64,000 nucleotides of DNA. Origin: Chryseobacterium fluminis. GTDB taxonomy: Bacteria; Bacteroidota; Bacteroidia; Flavobacteriales; Weeksellaceae. Each line of letters opens with the position of its first letter. Within the stretch, counting starts at the first letter, position 1. The notes under the pieces were generated by a model that saw nothing but the letters and a program-made list of their open reading frames with translations, did no database searches and was not told the DNA's origin. Both the position numbers and the translations under genes were made by a program. The DNA lies in the NCBI RefSeq assembly GCF_026314945.1, contig NZ_CP111121.1, forward strand, positions 4,526,001-4,590,000. Reading direction: 5' to 3'. Shown one piece after another: positions 26,608 to 35,104 of the stretch.

Positions 26608-27162
26608 ATGATGAAAAACACAACACTGAAAAATTGGGTAGAACAATATTCCGGACCGCTTTTGAGAAGAGCTGCATATCTGCTGTCAGATAAAACAGAA
26701 GCAGAAGATATCGTTCAGGAAGTTTTTGTTGCCGCATTTTCCTCATATGATTCCTTTGATGGGAAAAGTAAGCCGCTCACCTGGCTTATGGCTATTTTAA
26801 ATAGAAAAGTGGCCGATTTTTACCGGAAAAAGTATAAAACTGAACCCAGCATAAAATTAGACCATTTTTTTGATGAAAGCGGTTTTTGGAAAAATAATGA
26901 TGTCCTCAATGCCTGGAATGTTTCGAACGCAGAAGCTGAACTCCTGGACAATACAGATTTCAGTAAAACCATGGAAGATTGTATCGAAGATTTGCCGGTC
27001 AGATGGAAAATTCCGATGAAAATGTACTACCTCGAAGAGAAAAAAGCACCTGAAGTGAGTCAGGAACTGAATATTTCCAGGACTAATCTCTGGAAGATTT
27101 TACAACGAAGCCGGATGCAGCTGCGCGAATGTCTGGAATTTAACTGGTTTATCAAACTATAA
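26608..27162 (+). CDS. ECF RNA polymerase sigma factor
   Basis: A 184-residue sigma-70 family protein of the ECF type. Region 2 covers about residues 10-75 with DIVQEVFVAAFSS and LTWLMAILNRKVADFYRKK; region 4 covers about 125-180 with the helix-turn-helix APEVSQELNISRTNLWKILQRSR. A 50-residue linker containing an aromatic DHFFDESGFW segment lies between. Eleven bases downstream lies a small zinc anti-sigma gene, followed by DUF417 and msrAB genes. Such clusters in proteobacteria, for example the Neisseria sigma-E locus, respond to oxidants. Autoregulation is expected but I could not recognise a shared promoter motif. Two adjacent ATGs are possible starts. Confidence 0.92.
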   Translation: MMKNTTLKNWVEQYSGPLLRRAAYLLSDKTEAEDIVQEVFVAAFSSYDSFDGKSKPLTWLMAILNRKVADFYRKKYKTEPSIKLDHFFDESGFWKNNDVLNAWNVSNAEAELLDNTDFSKTMEDCIEDLPVRWKIPMKMYYLEEKKAPEVSQELNISRTNLWKILQRSRMQLRECLEFNWFIKL

Positions 27163-27173
27163 AGGAATAAAAA

Positions 27174-27446
27174 ATGCTGAAAAAATTTATAAACATCATG
27201 TTTCTGTCATGTTGTGAAGCCACTTTGCTTATGGAAAAACGCTGTGCCGAAGACATTTCTCCAAAAGAAAACTTCAGGCTCAGTCTGCATATCAGAATGT
27301 GTAAATGGTGCAGAATATACCAGGAAAAACTGGAAATTTTAGATGGAATCCTGAAAAGAAAACTCTTTCAGGATGGAAAAACTAATATTAATCAATATGA
27401 TATTCAGTTACTTAAAGATAAGATTATTAAAAATTTGAATATTTAA
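27174..27446 (+). CDS. cytoplasmic zinc-binding anti-sigma factor (ZAS-like)
   Basis: A 90-residue protein without a membrane segment. It begins with a short hydrophobic helix and the motif CCEATLLMEKR, then an amphipathic helix and the zinc motif HIRMCKWC (H-x3-C-x2-C), as in small anti-sigma factors such as Neisseria MseR and in zf-HC2 proteins. The family binds its sigma factor and releases it when the zinc thiols are oxidised; that role here is inferred from the motif and its place 11 bases behind the ECF sigma gene. The N-terminal Cys-Cys pair could supply the fourth ligand. Confidence 0.82.
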   Translation: MLKKFINIMFLSCCEATLLMEKRCAEDISPKENFRLSLHIRMCKWCRIYQEKLEILDGILKRKLFQDGKTNINQYDIQLLKDKIIKNLNI

Positions 27447-27517
27447 AAAGAAATATTGTCCTGATTTCGAAGTTCTTCCGACTATATTTTTTAAGAAATA
27501 ATTATTTATTTAAATAG

Positions 27518-27982
27518 ATGATCAGAATGAACGGAAGAACATTACAGACTAAGAAAAACCGTATGGGCAGGATCGGATACTACCTTTCTCTCTTCTCCAC
27601 CTCACTTATTCTGCTGTGGATCGGAGCTTTTAAGTTTACGACTACAGAAGCGAATGCCATAAAACCACTAGTAGAAAACCATTTTCTGACTTTTTTCGTA
27701 TATGATATTATAAGTGTTCAGACCGTGTCAAATGCTATCGGAGTGATAGAAATTATCATTGCATTACTTTTACTGTTTAGTGTGAAATTTGCATCACTCA
27801 GAACCTATGCGGCCCTCGGAATGATTGTGATTTTCCTGACCACCCTGAGCTATTTAGTGACCACTCCGGGAATATGGAAAATCGTGGATGGTGTTCCGGT
27901 AACGGACTTTTTTATTCTGAAAGACCTGATGTTTTTAGGATTTGGCTTAATGATTTTAAATGAAAAAAATGGATACAAATAA
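27518..27982 (+). CDS. DUF417 (YkgB/RclC-like) inner-membrane protein
   Basis: A 154-residue protein with four membrane helices. It matches the DUF417 pattern: [24 protein letters not shown], then [27 protein letters not shown] and a final helix preceded by [11 protein letters not shown]. The E. coli member RclC belongs to the reactive chlorine resistance operon. Here the gene sits between a sigma/anti-sigma pair and a methionine sulfoxide reductase gene with which it overlaps by 23 bases, supporting an oxidant-defence role by context. The first 12 residues are basic and probably cytoplasmic. Confidence 0.88.
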   Translation: MIRMNGRTLQTKKNRMGRIGYYLSLFSTSLILLWIGAFKFTTTEANAIKPLVENHFLTFFVYDIISVQTVSNAIGVIEIIIALLLLFSVKFASLRTYAALGMIVIFLTTLSYLVTTPGIWKIVDGVPVTDFFILKDLMFLGFGLMILNEKNGYK

Positions 27983-29099
27983 AAAGATAAAAATGAAGAA
28001 CCTATTGGTATTACTGGGAACGTTTCTGGGAATCGCCGTGTTTGCTGCGAGTTGCGGAGATTCAAAAACGATGAGGACAGCAGAAACGAATAAAGAAAAC
28101 GAGACGATTATGAATAATAAAAATGTAAAGGAGGTATATTTTGCAGGAGGGTGCTTCTGGGGCACGGAACATTTTTTCCAACAGATTAGGGGCGTTGTAG
28201 GTACGGAAGTAGGCTATGCCAACGGAAATAAAACGAATCCTACTTATGAAGAGGTAATTAGTCACACAACAGGTTTTGCGGAAACGGTAAAAGTGAAATA
28301 TGATCCCGAGCAGGTAGATCTGAAACTCCTGATTGATCTGTATTTTAAAACAATTGATCCTACAAGCCTTAATAAACAGGGAAATGACCGTGGAGATCAA
28401 TACAGAACAGGAATTTATTCCACAGATAAAGAAACGGAAGCGATTGTAAAAGCTGAAGTTGAAAAATTGGCAAAAAACTATAGTAAGCCGCTTGTTGTTG
28501 AAACCATTCCTCTGAAGAATTTCTACAAAGCAGAAGATTATCACCAGGATTATCTGGATAAAAATCCGGGAGGATACTGCCACATCGAGCCGGAACTTTT
28601 TGAAATGGCCAAAAATGCCAATCCACTACCCAAAAAAGAGACAAATAAAATGAAATATAAGAAACAGGATAAAGCGGCTCTTAAGAAAGAATTAACAGCA
28701 GAACAATATAAAGTTACGCAGGAAAACGGTACCGAAATGCCTTTCCAAAATGAATATTGGGATGAAACCCGGGAAGGAATATACGTGGATATTACCACCG
28801 GGGAGCCTTTATTTATTTCAACGGATAAGTTTGAGTCCGGCTGCGGATGGCCAAGTTTTTCGAAACCAATTACCAAAAAACTGGTTGATGAAAAATTAGA
28901 CCGGTCAGCAGGAATGACCCGAGTGGAAGTAAGAAGTAAAACCGGAGATGCCCATTTGGGACACGTCTTCAATGACGGACCGGAGGACAAAGGCGGACTC
29001 CGCTACTGCATCAATTCTGCTTCTCTGAAGTTTATCCCCAAAGCAGAAATGGATAAAAAAGGATACGGAGAATATATTTCTCTTCTGGAAAAAAAATAA
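27960..29099 (+). CDS. lipoprotein bifunctional methionine sulfoxide reductase MsrA-MsrB
   Basis: A 379-residue fusion that reduces both S and R epimers of methionine sulfoxide in proteins. A lipoprotein signal ends in FAASC (Cys32), so it acts outside the cytoplasm. MsrA covers about residues 56-215 with nucleophile Cys65 in GGCFWGTE and YHQDYL. MsrB covers about 230-375 with a cysteine in [19 protein letters not shown] and catalytic Cys350 in [11 protein letters not shown]. The MsrB zinc CXXC pairs are missing ([14 protein letters not shown]), so this is the zinc-free form. Start is uncertain: ATGs at 27969 and 27993 are alternatives, the last giving the most compact signal peptide. Last gene of the sigma operon. 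Confidence 0.93.
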   Translation: MKKMDTNKKIKMKNLLVLLGTFLGIAVFAASCGDSKTMRTAETNKENETIMNNKNVKEVYFAGGCFWGTEHFFQQIRGVVGTEVGYANGNKTNPTYEEVISHTTGFAETVKVKYDPEQVDLKLLIDLYFKTIDPTSLNKQGNDRGDQYRTGIYSTDKETEAIVKAEVEKLAKNYSKPLVVETIPLKNFYKAEDYHQDYLDKNPGGYCHIEPELFEMAKNANPLPKKETNKMKYKKQDKAALKKELTAEQYKVTQENGTEMPFQNEYWDETREGIYVDITTGEPLFISTDKFESGCGWPSFSKPITKKLVDEKLDRSAGMTRVEVRSKTGDAHLGHVFNDGPEDKGGLRYCINSASLKFIPKAEMDKKGYGEYISLLEKK

Positions 29100-29130
29100 A
29101 AGTGATATTTAAGTGAAAAGGTGATTGAAG

Positions 29131-29156
29131 GGCTGCTGAAAGGCAGTCTTTTTTTA
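29131..29156 (+). terminator. intrinsic terminator after msrAB
   Basis: Stem GGCTGC / GCAGTC with one G-T pair and a six-base loop, followed by seven T. It reaches into the stop codon of the convergent downstream gene. Confidence 0.65.
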
Positions 29157-29810
29157 TAGTGCAAATCGTTCTTTAATACTTAGCATCGACATATTCACGA
29201 AAAGCAGAAAACCGAAAACAATATAATAAGCAGCTTTCGGAAGTTTAGAAATATTTTCAAAAAAAGTCCTGTAAGAATCCCTCCTGATAAAATCTAAAAC
29301 TGATGCTCTGACAGATGTATCCTCATAAACTATCGTATCATTACAAAGCAGGCATTTAAATTCTTCTTCCCTGGCATTGGGGTCGATATAATTTACACCC
29401 GCAAACAGATGTCCGGTTTCCCCTATATCTAAACCATAAGTCTCGTGTCTGGCAATAGCCATGTCATTGAGCAGGGATGCGAGATCTCCATAGGTATTAT
29501 TGTTGTCCAGAATAAATTCGATTCCGGTATTTTTTTCGTTTCTCTGATTAAGCTTTTTAAGTTCGGAAACATAAAATGCTGAGTTTTCTTTTGCTTTGGC
29601 AGGTACCACTTTAATCTTCATGTAATCCCAATTTCTGTAAGGTTCGAAAGAATATATCGAATGTACCGCTCCTCTTTCTAATTTTGCGGGAAGTCCCATA
29701 TCCATAATATTGTACTTTGTTATATCAACATAAGGATTGATGTAATACCAGAACAGCACAGGAATAACCAAAGCACTCGCTAACCCCGGGAAATAATATA
29801 TTTTTTTCAT
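29154..29810 (-). CDS. membrane-anchored protein of unknown function, paralogue A
   Basis: A 218-residue protein with a membrane helix near each end (about residues 5-23 and 193-211) and a soluble domain between, probably periplasmic. Conserved with its upstream neighbour are KIYYxPGLxSALxIPxLFWYY, MDxGLPAK, SFEPYRNWDY, YVSELKKL, TGIEF and a C-terminal FGFL...SMLSIKE. It overlaps that neighbour by four bases (ATGA type), so the two are translationally coupled. It has two extra cysteines (KCLLC). The helix-strand order of the middle part recalls the periplasmic domain of ExbD/TolR, but that is a weak impression. Confidence 0.8.
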   Translation of the reverse strand: MKKIYYFPGLASALVIPVLFWYYINPYVDITKYNIMDMGLPAKLERGAVHSIYSFEPYRNWDYMKIKVVPAKAKENSAFYVSELKKLNQRNEKNTGIEFILDNNNTYGDLASLLNDMAIARHETYGLDIGETGHLFAGVNYIDPNAREEEFKCLLCNDTIVYEDTSVRASVLDFIRRDSYRTFFENISKLPKAAYYIVFGFLLFVNMSMLSIKERFAL

Positions 29811-30457
29811 TTAAATGTTTTTTTTAACTGCAGATTTTCTTTGATGCTGAACATGGAAATATGTAAAAATATCAAAAACCCGAAAATGATGTAGTAGGTC
29901 TGCTTAGGAACATGATTAATATAGGTTTCAGGTTTAAAAAAATTTAAAGCAGCTTTTTTTAAATCATCAATATAGACTATACACCCCCTGATGGAACCAT
30001 GGCCAGGTTCAGCTATATTGGGGTCTTTATAAAAATGAACGGCAAAAATATGATTTGTCTTATCTATATCCACTCCAAAATTTTCCTGTTTCGAAATCTG
30101 CATCGCTTCTATTAACGCAATAAAATCCTGATAGTTATTCCGATCATCAATGACAAACTCAATTCCGGTTTCCTTTTCATTCCTGACCTGAAGTTTTTTC
30201 AGTTCCGAAACATAATATTGCTGATTCTGTAAAGCGGTATTGGGCTGAACAATGATCTTCTTATAATCCCAGTTTCTGTAAGGCTCAAAAGAATTTATTA
30301 AATCTGTCATTCCTTTCTTCGGTTTTGCAGGAAGGCCCAGATCCATTACTGTATATTGCGGATGAACGCTCTGATTTCCATAATACCAGAACAGTGCAGG
30401 GATAATCAGGGCACTGATCAGTCCTGGAACATAATATATTTTTCGCATAGATCCCAT
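29807..30457 (-). CDS. membrane-anchored protein of unknown function, paralogue B
   Basis: A 216-residue paralogue of the following gene, by eye roughly 45 percent similar, with the same two terminal membrane helices and central domain (SELKKLQVRNEKETGIEF, a short acidic loop DDRNNYQD, then a helix and GVDIDKTNHIF). The first ATG gives MGSMRKIYY; the second, MRKIYY, matches the paralogue start better and may be the true one. It lies after the terminator of the ABC transporter operon and so has its own promoter, which I cannot identify. Tandem pair of unknown role. Confidence 0.8.
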   Translation of the reverse strand: MGSMRKIYYVPGLISALIIPALFWYYGNQSVHPQYTVMDLGLPAKPKKGMTDLINSFEPYRNWDYKKIIVQPNTALQNQQYYVSELKKLQVRNEKETGIEFVIDDRNNYQDFIALIEAMQISKQENFGVDIDKTNHIFAVHFYKDPNIAEPGHGSIRGCIVYIDDLKKAALNFFKPETYINHVPKQTYYIIFGFLIFLHISMFSIKENLQLKKTFK

Positions 30458-30509
30458 GAGGATAAAAGTAATAAAAAAATTGATTCATCAATTCTTTAAT
30501 ACCCAAAAA

Positions 30510-30533
30510 AAAGTGGTTCATTTGAACCACTTT
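30510..30533 (-). terminator. intrinsic terminator after the ABC transporter operon
   Basis: Perfect 10-bp stem AAAGTGGTTC with loop ATTT, followed on the minus strand by eight T. It separates the ABC genes from the paralogue pair. Confidence 0.8.
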
Positions 30534-30557
30534 AATTTATATTTTTGAACTAACGGG

Positions 30558-31403
30558 TTACCAGTCTCTCTTTCTTAGAATCCAGTATGATCCTAAAATG
30601 AAAACAGCACACCAGGCAAGACAGGCGATAAGGCTTTCCGTAGGATAGTGGAATTCGTATTTCAGACCCATCATTTTAGCCATATTCAACCTCATCATTG
30701 GGTTGGGAATAAGGCTCGACATACTTTCCAACGGTAAAAGATGAGATACAAAAAAGTCATTTTGCAGGATTTCATTTCTCTGGGCACCCTGCATTCCTTT
30801 TACTTTCATGAAGACTTCTGCAGTAGATAGAACACCTTCCACAATCCAGAAAATAAAAACAGCAAGAAAAACAAAAACCGATTTTCTCAGTAAGACGGAG
30901 AGAAACATCAGGAAGCAAAAGAACGTAAATAACTTGACAAAATAATTTCCGATGAAGAAAATTTCCTCGAAAACCCTGTCAGATGAGGTCACTGTAGAAT
31001 ATTGATAACCTAAGAACAGCGTGATGGCAAATACGATAAGCGTTGAAATAATGGTAAAGATACCGATCGTCAGTAATTTTGAACCTATGAATTCTTCTCT
31101 GCTCAATCCATCAATAATATTCTGTTTAAACATCCGGTCACTGAATTCCTGACAGATTGAAAAAACAATGATGAGACCGAGGAAAATTTTCAGTAAACCA
31201 ACGATCCATGTCGTAAAATTCCATATTTCAGGAAAATTGTAGATCCCCTGTTCTTTTAAGTTGATCGTGCCTCCGAAAAGATCAAAATCAATTAATCCGA
31301 TAAATAGCAAAGCAGTAAGAATTACAAAATAGAGGAGGGTGAATACCCTGAATGGTTTGTAGTTCAGGTTTTTATAATATTCTAATTTTAATAGTTTATT
31401 CAT
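30558..31403 (-). CDS. ABC-2 type transporter permease
   Basis: A 281-residue membrane protein with about six hydrophobic segments (for example near residues 20-38, 65-85, 110-130, 150-175, 180-195 and 255-275). The order of helices and the segment EFSDRMFKQNIIDGLSREEF fit the ABC-2 permease subfamily that pairs with a separate ATPase. It follows the ATPase gene by two bases. Substrate is unknown; such exporters in Bacteroidota are often annotated as bacitracin- or gliding-type exporters, but nothing here decides this. Confidence 0.85.
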   Translation of the reverse strand: MNKLLKLEYYKNLNYKPFRVFTLLYFVILTALLFIGLIDFDLFGGTINLKEQGIYNFPEIWNFTTWIVGLLKIFLGLIIVFSICQEFSDRMFKQNIIDGLSREEFIGSKLLTIGIFTIISTLIVFAITLFLGYQYSTVTSSDRVFEEIFFIGNYFVKLFTFFCFLMFLSVLLRKSVFVFLAVFIFWIVEGVLSTAEVFMKVKGMQGAQRNEILQNDFFVSHLLPLESMSSLIPNPMMRLNMAKMMGLKYEFHYPTESLIACLAWCAVFILGSYWILRKRDW

Positions 31404-31405
31404 GG

Positions 31406-32308
31406 TTACTTTGTGTTTTTTACAAGTTCTAGGAATTGAGTTTCAAGAGACTGTTTTTTCCTGGTCAGATGAGAAAGGAAGATCCCTTTTTCAGCCAGTT
31501 TTTGATTTAATGCTGAGGCTGAAACCGAAGCATCATCCCTGATCTGAGCTTTAATAAGTTCGCCATCCTGATTGACAACCGTAAACCACTGGAGTTCGGT
31601 CAGAGCACTTAACAGTAAGGTGTTATTATCTGCTTTTAATTCAAAATATCCGTTATCGGCGGTCATTTCATCCACTCTTCCGGAATAGATCGAATTGCCT
31701 TCTTTCAGCACAATGACATGGCTGCATATTTTTTCAATCTCATCCAGCAGATGGCTTGCAATAATAATGGTGATACCCTGTTTGGCAATATTGGTGATGA
31801 TATCCCGGATCTGGATAATACCTTCAGGGTCCAGTCCGTTGGTGGGCTCATCCAAAATCAATACCTCAGGATTGTTCAGCATGGCTGAAGCTATAGCAAG
31901 ACGCTGTTTCATTCCCAAAGAAAAAGTTCTGAACGTATCTTTTCTTCGCTCATACAAATGAACGGTTTTTAAAACTTCCTCAATTCGCTGGTAAGAAGTC
32001 CCTTTAATTTCAGCAACGATTTTAAGATTAGTTTCAGCACTCAGATAAGGATAAAAATTGGGCTGCTCAATGATGGCTCCGATTTTTTTCAGAGTGTCGG
32101 GGTCCGTTCCTTTTTTACCAAACCAGTACCAGTCTCCGCTGGTAGGGTTAATGGTTGAAAGCAGCATTCCGAAAGTAGTGGATTTTCCGCTTCCGTTGGG
32201 GCCCAGTAACCCATAAACATTCCCTTTTTCAACATCAAAGGAGATATTATTGACGACGACTCTTTTGAATTTTTTTGTCAGATTCTTTACTGATAAAATT
32301 TTTTCCAT
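31406..32308 (-). CDS. ABC transporter ATP-binding protein
   Basis: A 300-residue ATPase subunit with Walker A GPNGSGKST, a Q-loop (IIEQPNFYPYL), the signature SLGMKQRLAIASAML, Walker B VLILDEPTNGLDPEG and the switch His in IIASHLLDE. The C-terminal 80 residues form the extra domain usual in DrrA/CcmA-type exporters. I start at MEKILSVKNLTKKF because this begins the family's first strand; an upstream in-frame ATG would add 22 unrelated residues. It forms one transporter with the following permease. Confidence 0.93.
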   Translation of the reverse strand: MEKILSVKNLTKKFKRVVVNNISFDVEKGNVYGLLGPNGSGKSTTFGMLLSTINPTSGDWYWFGKKGTDPDTLKKIGAIIEQPNFYPYLSAETNLKIVAEIKGTSYQRIEEVLKTVHLYERRKDTFRTFSLGMKQRLAIASAMLNNPEVLILDEPTNGLDPEGIIQIRDIITNIAKQGITIIIASHLLDEIEKICSHVIVLKEGNSIYSGRVDEMTADNGYFELKADNNTLLLSALTELQWFTVVNQDGELIKAQIRDDASVSASALNQKLAEKGIFLSHLTRKKQSLETQFLELVKNTK

Positions 32309-32424
32309 GGAATTTGTTTTACCTAGTAGTAGTCTGTATTCGGTACGAAATGTTACAGAAATATCATAAATCAATTTAAATTGAGCTTAAAATAGATTAA
32401 ATTTGGTAGAATTAATCGGTAGTT

Positions 32425-33786
32425 ATGAAGTTAATCGAATTGGCAGAAGAGCTGAAGGTTTCTGCGGAAGCTATAAAACAGTTTATTCAGGATTTTGACC
32501 TTGAGCTTGGGGTCTGCATCAGTACAAATTTTGAAGTAAAAGACGATTTTGAAAAGTTTGCCCGCGAAAATCTGGAATTTCTGAGACTTTATGAAAAAGA
32601 TCTCGACAAAAATAAAACGCTGGAGCAGATTGCAGAAACAATCAACAAACCTAAAGATAAGGTCGAAAAAGTGATCAAAGAAGCGGATCCCAATATCTTT
32701 GATAACGGTTTTTTCAAATCCTCCATTTCCAGCTACGGAATAGATAATAAACTGGGAGGAAATTACCAGTTTGTTTACGATTACTTTGGGCATAAAACCA
32801 GTCTTCAGCACAGAGACTTTATCGGATACAGAGACCTATTTTTCTATATTTCAGAAGTACTGGAGCCATTTTTAAATCCGCAGCAGATCAAAGACTGGGG
32901 CATCAATAAGCCCGCCGGAATTATTCTTTACGGTCCTCCCGGAAGCGGAAAAATTTTCTGGGCCAATAAAATTGCAGAAATTATAGGATACCAGTTTAAG
33001 GAAGTGAAGAAACATTATATGGGAACCTCATTTGTAGACGGTAACAGAACCAGCTTCAACGACTTTCTGCTGACTATGATGAAGAATGATAAAGTCCTGC
33101 TTTTTATGGATGATTTTGATGAAATCATGATGGAAAGAAAAGCCGAAACAGACGTTGCTTCATGTAACCTCGAGACCCAGGAAATTATTCTTCATTATAT
33201 CGGAAAATTCCAGAAGGAGGATCTTCTGATGGTAGGATCTGCCAATAGTCTTTCTGAAATAGATGAAGAGATACTGGCGCCGGGAAGGTTTGATGTAATG
33301 ATTCCCATTTTCCCTCCCAATGCAGCCGAAAGATCTGAGATCATTCTGTATGCCATGACAAAAGATCTGGAAAAAGATGCTTTGCTTTATAAAATCCTTA
33401 AAAACAATAAAGCAGATAAAATCCCTTTCTGGCAGGCTATCTCTTCCCAAATGAAAGTGTTCAGCAATACCATGCTGATTGATTTTACCCAAAGTCTGAA
33501 AAAAAGAATTAAAAATCTGTATCAGAAAACAAAAAATGAAAATCTGAAAATAGACCAGAATATACTGGAAAGAGCTTTAAGGGATGCAGCCGGAAAGCTT
33601 ACCGAAGAATATTTAGACCAGATTGCAAGATTTTTAAGCGATGCGGTTATTAATAATTTTGATGATTTTCAATACAGAATCCAGGCTTTGAAAAAAGAAT
33701 TGGACAGTTATAGAATTGTGGAACAACCGCCAAGGGAAATTGGTTTTCAGCATAATGGGGAGAATGACGGTAAAAGTCAGGGGTAG
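32425..33786 (+). CDS. AAA family ATPase with IF2-N-like N-terminal module and atypical P-loop
   Basis: A 453-residue protein. Residues 1-55 (IELAEELKVSAEAIKQFI) look like the small IF2-N helical module; a second similar repeat is around 65-85 (TLEQIAETINKPKDKVEKVI). An AAA domain follows at about 130-330 with Walker A GPPGSGKI (170-177), Walker B LLFMDDFDE and the APGRFD segment of the second region of homology. The Walker A lacks the Thr/Ser that coordinates magnesium, having Ile177 instead, so hydrolysis may be weak or absent. The rest is helical. Substrate unknown. It is divergent from the ABC operon and precedes prfB. Confidence 0.8.
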   Translation: MKLIELAEELKVSAEAIKQFIQDFDLELGVCISTNFEVKDDFEKFARENLEFLRLYEKDLDKNKTLEQIAETINKPKDKVEKVIKEADPNIFDNGFFKSSISSYGIDNKLGGNYQFVYDYFGHKTSLQHRDFIGYRDLFFYISEVLEPFLNPQQIKDWGINKPAGIILYGPPGSGKIFWANKIAEIIGYQFKEVKKHYMGTSFVDGNRTSFNDFLLTMMKNDKVLLFMDDFDEIMMERKAETDVASCNLETQEIILHYIGKFQKEDLLMVGSANSLSEIDEEILAPGRFDVMIPIFPPNAAERSEIILYAMTKDLEKDALLYKILKNNKADKIPFWQAISSQMKVFSNTMLIDFTQSLKKRIKNLYQKTKNENLKIDQNILERALRDAAGKLTEEYLDQIARFLSDAVINNFDDFQYRIQALKKELDSYRIVEQPPREIGFQHNGENDGKSQG

Positions 33787-33883
33787 ATGATCTGCTGACA
33801 GTTACCAATATATGACGGAATTCTGCAGTTAATATTAATTCCGCTTCCCCCTGTCAAAAATATCATCACTTACTTTTTATTCT

Positions 33884-33891
33884 TATTTTTG
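33884..33891 (+). promoter_or_regulatory. promoter -7 element for prfB
   Basis: TATTTTTG matches TANNTTTG and lies 16 bases before the GTG start, giving a very short leader. Confidence 0.45.
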
Positions 33892-33907
33892 CAAAAAACA
33901 AACATTC

Positions 33908-35020
33908 GTGATCAACAACGACCAGATAAAAGAAGTTCAATCAAGGATTGACGACCTCCATAAATATCTTCAGATTGATAAAAAGAAGATAGAAATAGCC
34001 AATGATGATGAAAAAACGGCAGCCCCTGAGTTTTGGGATAATCCTAAAACGGCAGAAGTATTCCTGAAGCAGCTGCGCTCTAAGAAGAAATGGGTGGAAG
34101 ATTATGACGACATCAATACTCAGTTTGAAGATCTGCAGGTATTGGCAGATTTTGCAAAGGAAGATCCGGATTCTGAAAAAGAACTGGATGAAACTTTTCC
34201 GAAGTTATTGGAAAAGATTGAAGATCTTGAGTTTAAAAATATGCTTTCCAACGAAGGAGATGAGCTTTCCGCAGTCCTCCAGATCACTGCCGGTGCCGGC
34301 GGTACGGAAAGCTGTGACTGGGCGGCGATGCTGATGAGGATGTACACCATGTGGTCTGAAAAACAGGGGTATAAAATCCGTGAACTCAATTATCAGGAGG
34401 GTGATGTTGCAGGCGTAAAAACCGTGACCTTAGAGATTGAAGGCGAATTTGCTTTTGGATACCTGAGAGGCGAAAACGGCGTTCACCGTCTGGTAAGAAT
34501 TTCACCTTTTGATTCCAATGCCAAACGTCATACAAGTTTCGTGTCAGTTTATGTATATCCTTTGGTGGACGATACGATTGAAATTAACATCAATCCAGCG
34601 GATATTTCATTCGAAACCATGAGATCTTCCGGAGCAGGAGGGCAGAACGTAAACAAGGTGGAAACGGCTGTCCGTCTTCGCCATGCCCCGACAGGAATTA
34701 TCATCGAAAACTCAGAGTCGCGTTCGCAGCTTCAGAATAAGGAAAAAGCGATGCAATTGCTTCGTTCCAGACTATACGAAATGGAGCTGGAAGAACGTCT
34801 GAAAGCCCGTAATGAGATTGAAGCCAATAAGATGAAGATCGAGTGGGGAAGCCAGATCAGAAATTACGTGATGCATCCTTACAAACTGGTAAAAGATGTA
34901 CGCTCGGGACATGAGACTTCAGATGTGGATGCGGTAATGAACGGAAACCTGACGCCATTCCTTAAAGCATTTCTGATGGCTGACGGAACGGCCGTTTCCG
35001 ATGATGACATGGACCTGTAG
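33908..35020 (+). CDS. prfB: peptide chain release factor 2
   Basis: A 370-residue class I release factor recognising UGA and UAA. It has the RF2 tripeptide SPF ([12 protein letters not shown]) and the catalytic GGQ ([10 protein letters not shown]). The start is a GTG; no in-frame ATG exists upstream. The reading frame is open from the first codon, so the programmed +1 frameshift found early in most bacterial prfB genes is absent: the segment that would hold the in-frame UGA reads [10 protein letters not shown]. Autoregulation by UGA readthrough is therefore lost. Confidence 0.96.
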   Translation: MINNDQIKEVQSRIDDLHKYLQIDKKKIEIANDDEKTAAPEFWDNPKTAEVFLKQLRSKKKWVEDYDDINTQFEDLQVLADFAKEDPDSEKELDETFPKLLEKIEDLEFKNMLSNEGDELSAVLQITAGAGGTESCDWAAMLMRMYTMWSEKQGYKIRELNYQEGDVAGVKTVTLEIEGEFAFGYLRGENGVHRLVRISPFDSNAKRHTSFVSVYVYPLVDDTIEININPADISFETMRSSGAGGQNVNKVETAVRLRHAPTGIIIENSESRSQLQNKEKAMQLLRSRLYEMELEERLKARNEIEANKMKIEWGSQIRNYVMHPYKLVKDVRSGHETSDVDAVMNGNLTPFLKAFLMADGTAVSDDDMDL

Positions 35021-35080
35021 AAATCATATGGAGATTTGTTAAAAACTTATAATTAATTTCCTTTTGAATTTTATTAAGCT

Positions 35081-35088
35081 TATTTTTG
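35081..35088 (+). promoter_or_regulatory. promoter -7 element for the DedA gene
   Basis: TATTTTTG matches TANNTTTG, ending 16 bases before the start codon. Confidence 0.4.
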
Positions 35089-35104
35089 TTACTTATCAAT
35101 ACGT

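Noticed and set aside
28062..28583. 173-codon antisense frame within msrAB
   Set aside because: Fully overlaps a gene with all catalytic motifs; no independent support.
32309..32374. Upstream ATG extending the ABC ATPase by 22 residues
   Set aside because: The extension lacks similarity to ABC ATPases, which start near MEKILSVKNL.
33908..34000. Programmed +1 frameshift in prfB
   Set aside because: No in-frame UGA occurs; the zero frame is continuous and matches RF2 from the start.
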